64,000 nt of DNA, taken from assembly GCF_002878395.1 (NCBI RefSeq), contig NW_025825704.1, forward strand, positions 346,631 through 410,630. Reading direction: 5' to 3'. The notes under the pieces were generated by a model. It saw only the letters and a program-made list of their open reading frames with translations, was not told where the DNA came from and ran no database searches. Position numbers and translations under genes: made by a program. The DNA comes from Capsicum annuum. Lineage: Eukaryota; Streptophyta; Magnoliopsida; Solanales; Solanaceae. Below, one piece after another: positions 46,827 through 59,178 of this stretch (the first letter of the stretch is position 1; each line of letters opens with the position of its first letter).

Positions 46827-48690
46827 AAGGAATTGTTTGTCCTCAAGCAACACTACTTCTTATGATTCTATGCACATTTATGCCCAAATAAAATGGCCCA
46901 ATGATCCCAATGACTTCAAGATTAGTTACTACTATAAATAGCTCATCAAAATGCATAAAACTTTTCGAACAATACCCCACAACATGAAATGCAATTTTCA
47001 AGGAAGCGAAAGACTTTAAATAGTAACCATTCAATAATCACTAGTACTCTAGAAGTGACTCGCCTTTGACCTCAACTCCAATATACTCATTTAGCCTCAA
47101 TTTTTTAGGAGATGACAAAATCACCCAGCTCAACTTTTTTACATGCCTCTTCACGAGAAGGAAAATCCCACACACAACAATTTATCTAGTATGTAACAAA
47201 GAGGATTTAAGTGCAAGACTCTCTCTCTCTCATGAAGACCTTGTATGCTAAAAAGTACCATGCCATAGGATTTCCCCTATTTTTTGTTTCCATAACAATG
47301 AATACACTTGATTGGAGATCTCGAAGGTCTTTTTGAGATTGTAATGTAGGTTCGGGGAAGGGTAGGATAACATTTAGGAATAAAGTTGCTTAACCCTCCT
47401 TGAACATTTATATCAAACTATTTCAACTAACTTGTGAACATGGACCACTCCTTTTGTTTTCACACCTTAGAAATGCCTACTTTAATAGTCTTGATTTCCC
47501 CAACTTTTTGAGAGCATCATTCTTTTTCTTATTTTTGTTGCAATCTATGACTCATTTTTATTATCATGGTTCCTTTCTTTTTCACTTTTTCATTGCTTTG
47601 CTCAAAGGCACCCACTTAAACAACCATGTCCCAAAGTCAACTCTTTTAAACTTACTAAGCCCATCTTAGGAATTTAGCCTCAATTTTCATTTTTCATGTT
47701 CAAGGAGGGTTTGGTTCAAAAGACGAACAAATTATTAAATGGTACACGACTTGCAATGTGGTTTTAAAAGAAAGGTTTGAAGGCTCTAATATAGGGATCT
47801 AAGGGTCCCATTCTATGAATGGGTAGGCTGTTTAGGCTTAGAGTGGGTTCCTAGTCTCAAAGATGGCCTAGGATCATTTCGCCAACCAAATATCATCAAA
47901 CTTATCCTTGACAGACTAAAGTGGTATGTTCTATGTGGTAAAAGTACACATGAGATTTATACAAATAAGCTCACTTCAAATGGCATGAAAATTTTCCAAG
48001 GAGGCTTAATCCCCCCCACCCAAGTGACAAAAATAGAGTATCTATCTATTTTCACTGGTTAGCAAATTTTAAGTCACAAACATAGAATAAGTATTGATAC
48101 AAGGTCTCTCAAATTTGTGCCCTTGCTTTTCTCTAAAAAAATTTTGGATGGAGGGGGGTGTTTTCTTCACATTTACACCACGCACAATTTTTAAATTATG
48201 GTACCAACATAATTCTTTGTCTCACATTTTTGTTTTCATTTGGGCAAACCATATGGATAATCAGACTTCACTGTAGGTAAAAGTGCAATCCCAAATTAAA
48301 AATCCTACCTGTACTCAGACTTTTCTTCCATTTATAGCTCCGATACTATGGGTTTTCCGACTTACCTACATCCATTGCTCAAAACCTGATCACGATGCTT
48401 TTCCCTTAAAAATGTCTATATTTAATCCATCATAGTGAAACGCTCGTGGGATATCATCACAAGCAAAATAAAGATAGATCAACAATCTAAAAATAAAATA
48501 GAATGACTAATCCATGTAAATGTTGGCGCTATCAGAGTGCCCAAATATTACAACACAAATAAAACTATAAATCATCCAAAAGAACATTAAATATCAAGGA
48601 ATGTCAATAATATAGGCCCATTTGAATAAATGCAAAAATAGGAACCATCAACTAAAATCCTGCAATGTCCTCACTGCATAAATAATAAAT
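46827..48690 (-). other. Element C 3' non-coding region
   Basis: No domain is readable. The segment 46,840-47,400 matches, with many changes, 54,890-55,400 of element D (for example TTGTAATGTAGGTTCGGGGA at 47,339 and TTGTAATGTAGGCTAAGGGA at 55,332), so it is the shared 3' untranslated region of two related families. A short CT repeat lies at 47,219-47,232. Confidence 0.65.
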
Positions 48691-49960
48691 CATAAGAAGG
48701 GTTAATGGTTGTCCCTGAATCTACATCAAGAGCTGCTCTCGCTCTTAAACTTTGCATGACCATCTGTATTCTCGAGCATGGCCAGGTGTCAGAAGCCTCA
48801 TCGTCTCTCTTAACTCAGGAGGAAGATAGTCTATCTCAATGTTTTAATACCTTCTAAAGGCCCTTTACTCCCTTCCATATTTTGGTAAAGAATTTGTCTC
48901 TCTTCTTCTCCCTTTTGACCATCTTCTCATGTGAAACTCAAAGCTATCGATGCGACTCCACCAAAGATGAATAGGCTCTCTCAAGCCTATCAATGGTAGC
49001 TACCTACTTTTTCTGAACCTCCCGATACTTATCATAGTCAACATGGGACACATATGAGTAGAGAGTGGTAGAGGGATCTCCCAGCCCTAGGGGCAATGCA
49101 AAAACAAACCCCGTAATGTCTCTTATATCATCAGAAATATCATCAAAAGGGCTGGTTGTGGATGTCCTGCAAGACTCTAACTCCTGAGATATCAATTACC
49201 CAAATAGATACTCCACTTTTTGATCTTACCCGGTGTGCCCTCACCCCTAATTTTTAGGGTAGATGGAGGTGTCGGGGCATATCCAAGTATCTCTCGATTA
49301 CTCCTCAACTCCTGCTCGCCTATATAACTCTATAATGAACTAAGGGAGAAAGAGGTATGTAGTGTATTGGGTTTTGATGAATTTAAATTCAAATATCATA
49401 ATTCGATCGATATTCAAAGGGTTGCCATCTAAAATAGAAGCCACCATCCTAGCCCACATGTCAGGAACCAATGTTCTATGGAAATAAAGGGAGACCCGGC
49501 TACAAATGGTATTTAGAAAATCCAAGACTCAGTGGTAAAGTTATTTATGGATATGTTTCTTTTTGTCGCTACCTAACAGACCTCCTTTCCTGTACACAAT
49601 CTCACCACTAACCAGCTACCCGATTCACACCCCTTGGCCTTAAAGTAGACCGTGTTTGCATTCGGGAGTCCATATAGATCATTGGTTTGCTCCACAAAAA
49701 AGTCCACCACCTTCCCACAGATCCTGATAGTCATGATGCATGGGTCTGAGAAGGATACTACGCTAAGTTTAGCATAGAACTTCCAGAACCATTGCTTATT
49801 TTCCTTGCGAGGATCCTGGGAGAAACATCACCACATTGTTGCCAGAAGCCTATCACGAAATTATAGGAGCTTTTTTATAGCTTTCTCCAAACATATTCCT
49901 CTCTCCAAGAGCAGCTTTGTCCTCGGAAGATCCCCATAGTAAAGAGTGTGGCACTCGGGT
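48691..49960 (-). pseudogene. Extra ORF of element C resembling the putative plant transposon protein domain
   Basis: Minus-strand fragments read KQWFWKFYAKLSVVSFSDPCIMTIRICGKVVDFFVEQTNDLYGLPN (about 49,800-49,660) and later TICSRVSLYFHRTLVPDMWARMVASILDGNPLNIDRIM (49,515-49,400). This follows the pattern VREFYAN...VRGKxVDFSPxxINxLYGLP...SRLMPSRHxxxVxxxRAxLLYxIxxGKxINVGxxI of the putative plant transposon protein domain that I recall from Solanaceae repeats. It lies between protease and PPT, where pol would be expected. Stops and shifts are present. Function in the element is unknown; the family match is from memory. Confidence 0.55.
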
Positions 49961-51050
49961 GCCATAAATTAAACTTTGTCATATTCTTCAATGATATGAT
50001 CCTAAAAAGAAAGAGAAAAATGCAGCCTCATCAATCATTGGAATATACATGCACAAACTATATTATGTTGTTCACTTAAGCTCATGGGATGGCTATTTGG
50101 TGGTGTTTGTATAAAAATTTAAAGTGCGAAATTTTTGGCCTATGCTGAAAATCAGCCTCAATTAATGCTATTACAGGCCATGGTGCTGCGATCACGGTCC
50201 TGATGACTGCTATCACAGTCTCGATAACACCAATCATGATACTTGAGATTGATTTAAGGAAAAAATCTATAATGTTTAAGAAATCAATTTTTTGGCCAAA
50301 ATATGTTCTACCACAAGAGTTTACCATAAAATCATTGAACATCGTTACTAGGTACTCGACTATGCCCTTAAGATGTAAAAACAACTAGTTACGACTCATT
50401 TGGTCATTTGATTGAGCACATGGTGTCCACACTTCATTTTACTCAATTTCACAAACAATTTTAGGTATTCAAGACTTCCCTAGGCGTGTGCACACCATAT
50501 TCTAGAAGACAACAACCACATAAGTTCATTGCAACACATATTTAGCAAGCAAAATCATGGATTTGGGATTTCCCTATAACATGCATTCTATGGCCAATTT
50601 TCCACATTCAAAACATTGATTTAAAATACTTACCTAAGGGAATGATGCAAGAGGGATGCCTTAATTCTTGTCAATTCCACAATGGTGCTCAAGAGAGGGT
50701 GCAAATTGAGAAAATATTTAAGAAAGGAGTGTAGGGGAAATGGGGAGTCTATGGTCTTTTAAACTTTCTTGACCGCGATCACGGTCAAGTGAATGTGATA
50801 GCGGACATGTAGGCTACCACAATCGTGACCAACGATATGCGATCATGGTAATAGAGAAAATTTTTGCTCCTCTATTTACCCTGTTCAGCTCATCATGCAC
50901 ATATTTTACACTTTTTGTTTCTCAAACATATTAAATATACTCCAAAGTGCTACAAATACATGAATTAATCAAATGGCAAAATTAAAATCTACATTACAAA
51001 ATTAAAAACAAAGGATACGAGTCACTTTCTTGGCATTTGTGAGTTGCCTC
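49961..51050 (-). other. LTR-like non-coding segment inside element C
   Basis: In minus orientation: a CG-rich block (50,860-50,765, TGACCGTGATCGCGGTCAAG), a leader with CACTCCTTTCTTAAATATT, then a splice-donor-like CCTTAGGTAAGTATTT near 50,637-50,622, and a second CG-rich patch (50,235-50,155). This is the order seen in U3-R-U5 of the LTRs here, but no LTR termini are visible. It may be the 5' part of a separate element that carried the extra ORF, or an acquired regulatory region. Confidence 0.45.
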
Positions 51051-51059
51051 CCACATAGC

Positions 51060-51790
51060 ACCTTAGTTATCGTCATGGAAAGACGTCTTCCTTATTTCTC
51101 AAGTTGGATCTTCAACGGCCCCCTCATTAACTTTCTGAACTTCAACATTTATGACTGATACCACTTGAAGCTCTATGGGTTGTTTCTATGTTTTTCACAC
51201 CCGAAAGGACATATCACTATCATGAAATCTATACTTTATTTCCTTAAGCTCCTAATCAATAAATTCTCTCCCGATGGAAAGAAAAGCTCTACGAGGAATG
51301 ATAGGAACTTTTAGGTCCATTTTATAATCTATTACCATAAAATCCACTAGGAGGATGAATCAATCCACTTTTACCAACACATCGAACACAACACCAACCG
51401 TTTCTTGATCGACTAGTCTCCCATCAAAATTTTCATTGATGTTTGAGTTGGAGTTCCAAAGCTAAGCCTCTTATTTATTGTGATGGCCCTGAGAATTTTA
51501 CTGACACCAATGTCACACAAAGCCTTCTTGAAAGTATGTGTTCCGATAGTGCATCGAATTGTAAAAGCTCCCAGATTTTCCTTATTTTCTGCTATCGCAC
51601 AAGAAATGATAGCACTACACCCATTAGTAACTTCAATGGTCTCACAATAAACAAGTCTTTTCTTGGACATCAATTTTTTCATAAACTTAACATACCCCGG
51701 GTTATCTTGGATAGCCTCAAGCAATTGGATATTGATGGAGAGGTTTGCAAGCTTAGACATGAATGTTTTGAATTTAGCGTTATCCTCATT
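51060..51790 (-). pseudogene. Element C protease (Tat/Athila type)
   Basis: The open frame 51,760-51,413 reads LANLSINIQLLEAIQDNPGYVKFMKKLMSKKR, IEVTNGCSAIISCAIAENKENLGAFTIRCTIG, FKKALCDIGVS, the characteristic region before and into the retropepsin active site (ALCDLGASINLMP in relatives). The catalytic Asp is kept but Gly-Ala is Gly-Val, and the following SINLMP is lost. Degenerate continuation to about 51,140 reads FDVLVKVDxFIL, VPIIPRRAFLSIGREFID. RT, RNase H and integrase are absent downstream. Confidence 0.85.
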
Positions 51791-51899
51791 TTTTTGAGCC
51801 TTTTAGGAAAAGGATCGGGAACCATCATCGTAGTCATTGGATTACTTTTCAATTCATCATATTTAGCTAGCTTTAGATCACCCTCTTCACCATCAGTTT

Positions 51900-53213
51900 C
51901 TCCATTTAACACTAGCTCTTTTGCTTTTCCTTAATCAGACTTTAGAGTCTCTTGATTTGAATTATTCACAAGATTTTTCTCCACATCGGGCTCCTTTTCG
52001 ATATCAAACATAAGATTATTGAGGTTTTTACCACGCGTAGTTACAATAGCCAACACTTGGGCCTCACTTTCTAGGATCATAATAGTGTCACTATGAAGGC
52101 CTCACTTTAGCCTAGCATTGAGTCGGGTAGAGATTTTATCAAATTAAGTCTTGAATTGCTTGATCGAAGCAGAGTGGGATACAACAATTTGATTGAGGTG
52201 CAAAAAATTGTATTTCAGTTCATGGACCACTTTGTCCGTTCCCTCTACTTTCATTACAATCTTTGCTAGCATATCTTTCATTGAATACTTATCAGGGTCA
52301 AAGGAGTTGGAGTGTTTACCTTTTGCTCGATCATGATGGGGCATATAATGATCTTACTTATGATTCTTATCACTCCAATCATGGTCATGGTCCCTATTTT
52401 TCTCGTTCTAACCTTGGTTCCCACCTTGCCTTTGATAGGAAGGGCGGGAACCCCTTGAATAATTGGCTAAATACCGAATCTCCTTACCTAGATTCTTGGT
52501 CTCCTCATTATCATATAACTTGGATGACATGGAATTCACCGCTTTTGTGGGTGCACCAATCACATGTTTCATCAAAAGCTCCAATTGAGTTATCACTTTT
52601 ATATATTCTCCTCTCTCTCCTCATATCTCTTTTTTTGTTCCTTGTCAACAATAGAGGTAGTAGGAAATCCTTTTGATGCCTCGACATCCTGTGTATGCCA
52701 CCCCAATTTTTCTTGGTAACTTCATCAAGCAAATTTAAAGATGCATGATAAGTCAACTTAACAAGAGAGTCCTCTACTGCATTTTCCACCATGGTTTTAT
52801 TGAGCAGATGAAGAGCCCGATAGATGATTTTGAGAAACATCTTGTTTAGGACCTCATTGCTAGGATAATGCAAGAGTTTTTGATGAATATTTTCTATACC
52901 TTGTACAAGGGTCCCTTATTCAATTGCTCAATGTTCATGATCTTATCCCGCAATTAGAGAATTTTGGAAGGTTGGAAATACTGGTCAAGGAGGACCACAG
53001 TGAGTTCATCCCATGAGGTGATGGATCTGGCTGGAAGAGATCAAAGCAACAACACCGCCTCTCCCATTAGAGAAAATAGGAATAGACAAATCCATATGGA
53101 CTCTTGGGTTATTTGTGCAGTATCAAAGGATGAAAGCACTTTGATGAAGTTCTTCAAGTGCAAGTTGGGGTCCTTATAGGCTTGTCCCCCAAAAATTCCC
53201 TTCATTTAAAGCA
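51900..53213 (-). pseudogene. Element C gag (Tat/Athila type), N-terminus cut off
   Basis: From 53,206 it reads MKGIFGGQAYKDPNLHLKNFIKVLSSFDT...QESIWICLFLFSLMGEA, then LPARSITSWDELTVVLLDQYFQPSKIL, and in other frames NEVLNKMFLKIIYRAL, MVENAVEDSLVKLTYHASLNLLDEVTKKNW (52,873-52,690). This follows the Tat/Athila gag core (DPHLHLKKFIKV, LRLFPFSL, SITSWEEL, FFPPSK, YRSL, LLDEMTK). The C-terminal region is at 52,344-52,144. The first residues are missing because element D's LTR begins at 53,221. Confidence 0.83.
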
Positions 53214-53220
53214 TATGCAA

Positions 53221-54858
53221 TGACAACACCCAAGTGCACCACCCAAGTTTAAAGTGGCATTAAAGAATCCAAGTATCGATCCCACAGGCTAATCACACGC
53301 CCTCATCTAACAACGATTCTATTCTAGTTTATAATTTAGATTAAATTGATGCAAACATAACCAAAAGGAATTTTAAATATTTTAAATTGCAAGTAAAGTA
53401 AATAATGCATAAAAAATAGTCTTAAAACAATCAATGGAGTAAAACCCAGGGTTATAGCACTTCGAATAATCATACTATGTTGTTGAACTTCATTTGTTAA
53501 CTTTTTTATCTTGGTTGTTGGTTCCTATTGGTAATTGCTTGATCATGGTCTCTTGACCTCTAACCATTTACCTAATTTGGACATTACAACTACATCATTA
53601 AGTGAAGATGCAATAATCTAATTAAGTTCTGTAAGGTATTATCCTACATGTGAATCAAGTAAGGCATCTAAGTACATCCTTGTCCTAGAGGCTAATTTGA
53701 ACTGCTTATTTTAATAAAAGAATGCAAACCATACTTTTTAGTCTCACGTTCTATCACCCTATTCCCTTTCTTGAGATCACAAAGGTGACAATAGATGTAT
53801 TTTATGGGTGATCAATCCATCAAATAATTAAATCATGAATTAACAAATAACCAATAATGATAAGCAAAATTAAACAAAATTAATTGAAAATAATAATACT
53901 CATGTTCTAGGCTTTAACCTCAGAAAGAAGGCATTTAGCCATGCATAGTAATAATCGTAATAAGAAAATTTTACTAAAAACTAAAGAAATGAATGAACTA
54001 AATCAAAGAAATTATAAACTACAGGAAGAAGTTACAACAGACTCCACAATGCTCCAAAGAAATCCAAAAGTCCCCAAAATGTGTACAAGGTTGTATTTAT
54101 AGGAGAAGAAATAGCCCGAGTCGTGTTCGACAAGGATGCACTTTTTGGCTGTAGGTGGAATCAGTGAAGCGTCGCATTGGTTCACTACAACCCTCTAGTA
54201 AAGGTGTCACATTTTATACATCAGCCACTCAAGACAAGGCGTCATGGCTCTAACGCGTTGGTTCACTAGAACTTGCTTCCAAAATTTTGGTTAAGTGTTG
54301 AATGTCCCTTCTTCCACCCCTTGTATTGTGGTGCATTTCCAATGAATTTATAGCCTTTATATAATCAATATATCACCATGATCAGATCACAAATCTTCCT
54401 ACATAATCACACCACAAGAATTAAAGACAATAACAACAGAATATCCATAACAATGAATCAAAAACATAAGCTAAGACTAGGCTCTTGCACCTTGATCTAC
54501 ACTTATTGTTCTGACTCTTAACTTAATCAATTTGACTTTGATCCTTACAAAAAAGTTATTCCACATATAATTATACATTAAAACCATTTGGAACTCGTTA
54601 AATATATTAGAATCCCACGAAACCAACTAGACACAGAACTAGCTCAAGCTAGTAAAACTAGTTTCCTCGATTTAACTCTAAATGACTTAGGAAAGTACAA
54701 ACTTGTTTGAAAACACTTTGAACCATTGTAATCATGTCCTTGAAAATATATATGCTTGTTTATATCATATTAACACAAATGGCTCATGAATTATCCTCAA
54801 ACTAAGGATAAATAAACTAGAATAGTAACACCAGAGTGCATAAATACACGCAACATCA
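53221..54858 (-). repeat. Element D 3' LTR, inserted in gag of element C
   Basis: On the plus strand it runs TGACAACACCC...GCAACATCA; in element orientation TGATGTTGCG...GGGTGTTGTCA. The motif AAGTATCGATCCCACAG near its end (53,270-53,286) is a hallmark of this LTR type. It differs in sequence from LTR C, so D is another family. A CG-richer block at 54,110-54,290 contains two related words (GTCGCATTGGTTCACTA and AACGCGTTGGTTCACTA). Confidence 0.7.
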
Positions 54859-55708
54859 CCACCCTACACTTTAAGCCTTGTTCGTCCTCAAACAACTCTT
54901 AACTAAGCTCAGGAAACTCTACACTTCTGCTACATGTAAGACACTCAATCTAGTACTAAAATGAATACATAGAATGCAAGTTTCTATACTAAGCATGTTA
55001 CATGCCTAATTGAAAGTTAAAGAATACTACTCCAAAACATCCAATCTTCAAGAATTGACTCACCTAGTTGGCAAAGTCATGACTATTGCTAAATTAAGGA
55101 CATCATATAAATCACCCACATTCATCAAACATGTGCCCCTCACAATAAGAGAGTTACCAATAATCATTCACATAAAAGCATTTTATAACATGATGGGTAC
55201 AAGAATCAAATTACGTTCACTGTCAAAAAGAATTCACAAGTTACACAGAATAAGCCATAGGCTTGCCCTTAATGTATTACTCCCTAATATAAGAATGATG
55301 AACTTAAGATAAATTAGGTCTTTTTCATGTTGTAATGTAGGCTAAGGGATAGGTAGGAACTATTTGGGAATAATAGTGACTATCTTCCCTAAGCACTTTA
55401 ATACATCACTTTTTACAGTTAAAACAAATCTCCAATAACCAATTTATATGACTACCCCATTCTTTTATTTTTCACCCCATCTTATTAAGCTCATTCTCAA
55501 CACTATGATGGGAGTATTGTATGAAGAACTCATTCAATTTGAATTTTATTTATTATTTTAGTCACTCAACTCCCTACCACAACACATTACAATTCTTTTG
55601 AACCCCAATAATTATTACTTTGAGGATTCAATTTCACCTTTTCTTCTTATATTTTTGAACTCATTACTCTATTAGTTTTTTCATAAACGTACCTAGGAGC
55701 TTTGAATC
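54859..55708 (-). mobile_element. Element D internal 3' end, interrupted by element E
   Basis: On the minus strand the tract next to the LTR reads GCTTAAAGTGTAGGGTGG after GAGGACGAACAA, a PPT in the usual context. The rest matches the 3' non-coding region of element C (46,840-47,400). No coding sequence is present; the 100-codon ORF at 55,010-55,312 is on the opposite strand and unsupported. It stops at 55,708 where E begins, and GAATC (55,704-55,708) is the likely E target copy. Confidence 0.65.
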
Positions 55709-57425
55709 TGTAATGCTTCGAGATCCCATTCTGAGATGTCACATGGTGCTTGTGGACCCGAAGGACCACAAGCTAACCCTTTTCTGATATTTATACTTGT
55801 ACACTGCATAATATCTAAAATAAATTCGAAAACTTGCCATAAGGTTCAACACATCTATACATACACAAAACTAAAAACTGAATACTAATACATCCGTCTG
55901 AAAAGCCTCTAAACTGTCTGAACTGTGGAGTTGATGGGACAGGTCCCCAACTAACTCCATCAACTGAAAATGAATAAAATCGAAAAAAAATAATAGTAAA
56001 CTGAGATTCATCCTCGGAAGAAGAGGACTCACTGCTACTTCTACTGACGGGGACTGAACTGCTGAGGATAATCTGGATCCTGTGCCTCTGAACCTATTGT
56101 GTCTAATAAAACACCATAGCGCAAATGTATCAGTACGGCAATGTATCGAGTATGTAGACGGGGTAGGCTAATGCAAGGGCTCATGCATGCACAATATCTA
56201 AACTGAATAATCATGAAAGATGTTGCATGAGAAAACATACATGAATACACAGAACATGAACTCAATCAACGCAACTCTAGATACTGAAACTCGCATACCA
56301 CTTTACTATAGATTAAACTCACTACTGACTCTGAGATACTGAATCACTTACTCCTCTGATACTGATAACTGAGGATTTGGATGTTCTTACATCAAGGATT
56401 GTAAACTGAGCTTATTGCTTTTGACTGACAAAATTAGAGATCAACTTTGCTAACAGATTATTCTGGAAGTGATTATCAATGATAAGAAGTATGATTATAT
56501 CTAAATATGATGACAAGAATATTCAATGGAAATTTGATACTGTGATCAAGCCTGTCTGGAGGCATATCTCAGAATATGATATCAATCAACTGTATATATG
56601 ACCAAGCCTATCTATTTGGATGGTCCATAAATCAACGAAACTATCTGAGTTGCTCATAAAGTTAGATGACTGTATCTAACAGATCTGATTTTTGAAGATT
56701 GATTCTGAAATAGAGACAAAATCTAAAACTGAAACTATGGGAAGTAGTTACTTAACCGACTTGCCCCAACCAACCACAGGTAGGGTCCAACCTCTACCCT
56801 TGGTTGGAATGGTACCAATACTGTGCCATGGGTAAAGACATTATCTTTATATGCATTATCTTTATGTCACCCTCATCTATCAGGTGCTCAAACGAGAATG
56901 GTGGAGCCCTCATCTTATAGGTCAAGCCTCCTCATCTACCCTCATCTAACAGGTATGATGTCTCTCATCTAATGGTTCCCATCCTTGAGCTAGCTCGGTG
57001 CTAGTTTCTACTCCCAACTGAAAGACTTTGACTGAATTCTTAACTGAGCACTACTGAATTGAATCAAATACTAATCATGTTTCTCAAAAGATCTAACTGA
57101 ATTACGCTGAGATTACATAGTTCCGTATCTGATGGAAAAGTCATCGAATCATAGTATCTGACTGATGATACAGAGCTTGAATAGATTACTCAAATCACTT
57201 CTGAGATTAAAATTGAATCACTTGAATACTATTAGATCTAAGCTAATTACAAGACTAAGGCTAGGTTACTAGTGATACAGAGATTACAGAGATTTCTAAG
57301 ATTACTGAGATTTCTTATGTTCCACACTTGTTTGAGGATACAGAGTTCTATAGTTCACTGAGTTTTGAGAATCACGACTCAACTGGAATTATCGAGAAAC
57401 TGACACAGGCTCTAGACAACAGGTC

Positions 57426-57588
57426 TATTTTAAGGTATAAATACCCCCAGGACTCGATAGCATAAAAGTAAGCATCATCATTCATTTATCATCACAAGCA
57501 TTCATGCATCATCACAATCATTCAAGCATCTTCACAAGTTATTCAAGAATCATGCCATATGCCATATTTTAAGGTATAAATACCCCCA
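57426..57588. repeat. 24-bp templated repeat in the E 3' LTR
   Basis: The same 24 bases, beginning TATTTTAAGGTATAAATACC, occur at 57,426-57,449 and 57,565-57,588. The second copy is absent from the other LTR, where ATGCCATATG is uninterrupted, so it is a local templated insertion, about 139 bp from its source. Confidence 0.8.
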
Positions 57589-58585
57589 TGCCATATGTTC
57601 TCCAAGGAGTAACTTTAAGCATCTCGGAATCATAATCATATAATAACGTAGGGGAAATATGCTACTAGATTGTACTCCCTTCAACAAGGTTTTACCTCAG
57701 CTATTTCATACCTATATCGATCTTGACATATGTTTGGATATCCAATGGCTTGGGGAGACTTCATACTATCACTTCATAGCGTACTTGCTAACCACTTTGC
57801 ATGTATTAAAAGCTTAACATATATCAAGAGCACATAATTGGGGGCAATTTACAACCATCATATTTCAAATTTTTCACTAGGGTCTTTCAACAACCACTAA
57901 ACATGACCGATTTTATACCTACTTGGGAATTTCATGCTATCTTGGCACATTTCACTCACAAAGGCATTTTATCAAACACTAGGCATGCATGGACTAGCTC
58001 ACAATTTGGGGTTTCCAATTCAACATACTATAGTGGCCCTTATGCTTCACCTAAAATCTTTATCAAACCTATGGGGAGCGCTCTTCACTTATTCAATCAT
58101 TTCTACACCCAAAAGTCATGAACACATCACATGGAAAAACAACTTCAAGAGGGTCTATCACAATCATCACATGAATTCCACATACTAGGGTCAAAGCTCA
58201 TAAATTTTGTAGGAAAACATAAAATCAAAACTCAACAACACATTACACATCTATTTCAACTCATACAAATCATTAACAGCTCATAAACATAAAAATCTTT
58301 TAGTTTTAATAAGGGTTCTTGATCTTCTTGGATGAAAGTAACTGAAGAATCAACATCTACATACCTTAACCTTTGAAATTGGATGAACTTTAGTGCTAAA
58401 ACTTTATCCACACTTGAAATAAAAAATTCTTGAAGCCCACACTCTAAGGAACTTGATTCTTGAAGAAACCTTGAAGAAATTATGGATGAATTTTGGAAGA
58501 TTAGGATCTTGAATGAAACCCTAGATATTCTTGAGAGAATTGGAAAAGAAAATGATTGAATTAGCGTTTGAATGAGGGTTCCTCA

Positions 58586-58593
58586 TATTCATA
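58586..58593 (-). promoter_or_regulatory. TATA box of E 3' LTR, mutated
   Basis: TATGAATA on the minus strand, in GAGCCTCTATGAATATGAGG. The 5' LTR has TATAAATA at the same place (63,669-63,676). It lies just downstream of the TGACG block and upstream of a CT-rich leader. Confidence 0.6.
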
Positions 58594-58659
58594 GAGGCTC
58601 AAAAAAGGTGGGAAATGACCAAAATACCCTTGTAAAAATGCTCTTGAATTGCTGGAAAA

Positions 58660-58850
58660 ATATACTTGACGCCATCCGTGACAGGCCATCACGAATGGCC
58701 ATCAGAAAAGATGTCCAAATTCTTGATTTTCTATCCAGGTCTGATGACGTTGTCAGAAATGTCGTCAAGATGTGACGACGTCGTCAAAAAGGTCGTCAGA
58801 AATGTGATAGCCCGTCAGAAACGTCGTCACCATTTTCCAGGCTGACATGT
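58660..58850 (-). promoter_or_regulatory. TGACG/CGTCA array upstream of E TATA box
   Basis: Eight TGACG cores (three on plus, five on minus) in about 190 bp, including TGACGACGTCGTCA and repeated TTTCTGACG. TGACG is the core of the as-1 element bound by plant TGA bZIP factors. An 11-bp imperfect hairpin (58,671-58,681 with 58,689-58,699) adjoins it. The matching block in the 5' LTR (63,750-63,885) has only three cores. Regulatory role is inferred from position and motif only. Confidence 0.5.
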
Positions 58851-59162
58851 TGGAATAAAATGGGCATAACTCCTTGCTCCGATATCGGATTTAGGCAAAA
58901 TTGGTATCGTTGGAAAGCTAAATCAAAGATCTTTCATTTGATATATCGCAAGACATCCAGTTCTTCATATACAATGAGTTATGGTCGATTGAATTCGACC
59001 CAAATTTTTACAGTCACTAAAACTTGAACGATAGGAAAGCTTTCAACTCGACCATGAGTTAGGGGACATCTATGATATTTTTGAAACATTTTGACTCAGA
59101 TTTTTGCTTTACCAAATACGCTCTAAGGCTCAGACTGAAAGAGGATTTTGCAGGGCATTACA

Positions 59163-59178
59163 TTATCTCCCCCTTAAG
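59163..59178 (-). other. Element E polypurine tract
   Basis: CTTAAGGGGGAGATAA on the minus strand directly precedes the LTR start TGTAATGCC, with the usual CGAGGATGAATGTT context upstream. Intact. Confidence 0.82.

Larger units (their letters stand above)
55709..59162 (-). repeat. Element E 3' LTR
   Basis: In element orientation TGTAATGCCCTGCAAAATCC at the start (59,162) and CTCGAAGCATTACA at the end (55,709; CTCGGGGCATTACA in the other copy). Pairs with 60,719-64,000. It holds the TGACG-rich block (58,660-58,850), a mutated TATA box, a TATAAATACCCCC duplication and a TCATCTACC/TCATCTAAC short repeat near 56,930-56,975. The 84-codon ORF at 57,934-58,188 recurs in the other LTR but shows many amino-acid changes. 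Confidence 0.88.

Noticed and set aside
51443..51934. 163-codon plus-strand ORF, the longest open frame in the window
   Set aside because: It lies opposite the recognisable element C protease region (51,760-51,413, minus). I see no domain in its translation, and it reads as an antisense shadow.
57934..58188. 84-codon ORF present in both LTRs of E (also 63,015-63,269)
   Set aside because: The two copies differ at roughly nine amino acids, many non-conservative, as expected for neutral drift. It is antisense to the element and has no recognisable domain.
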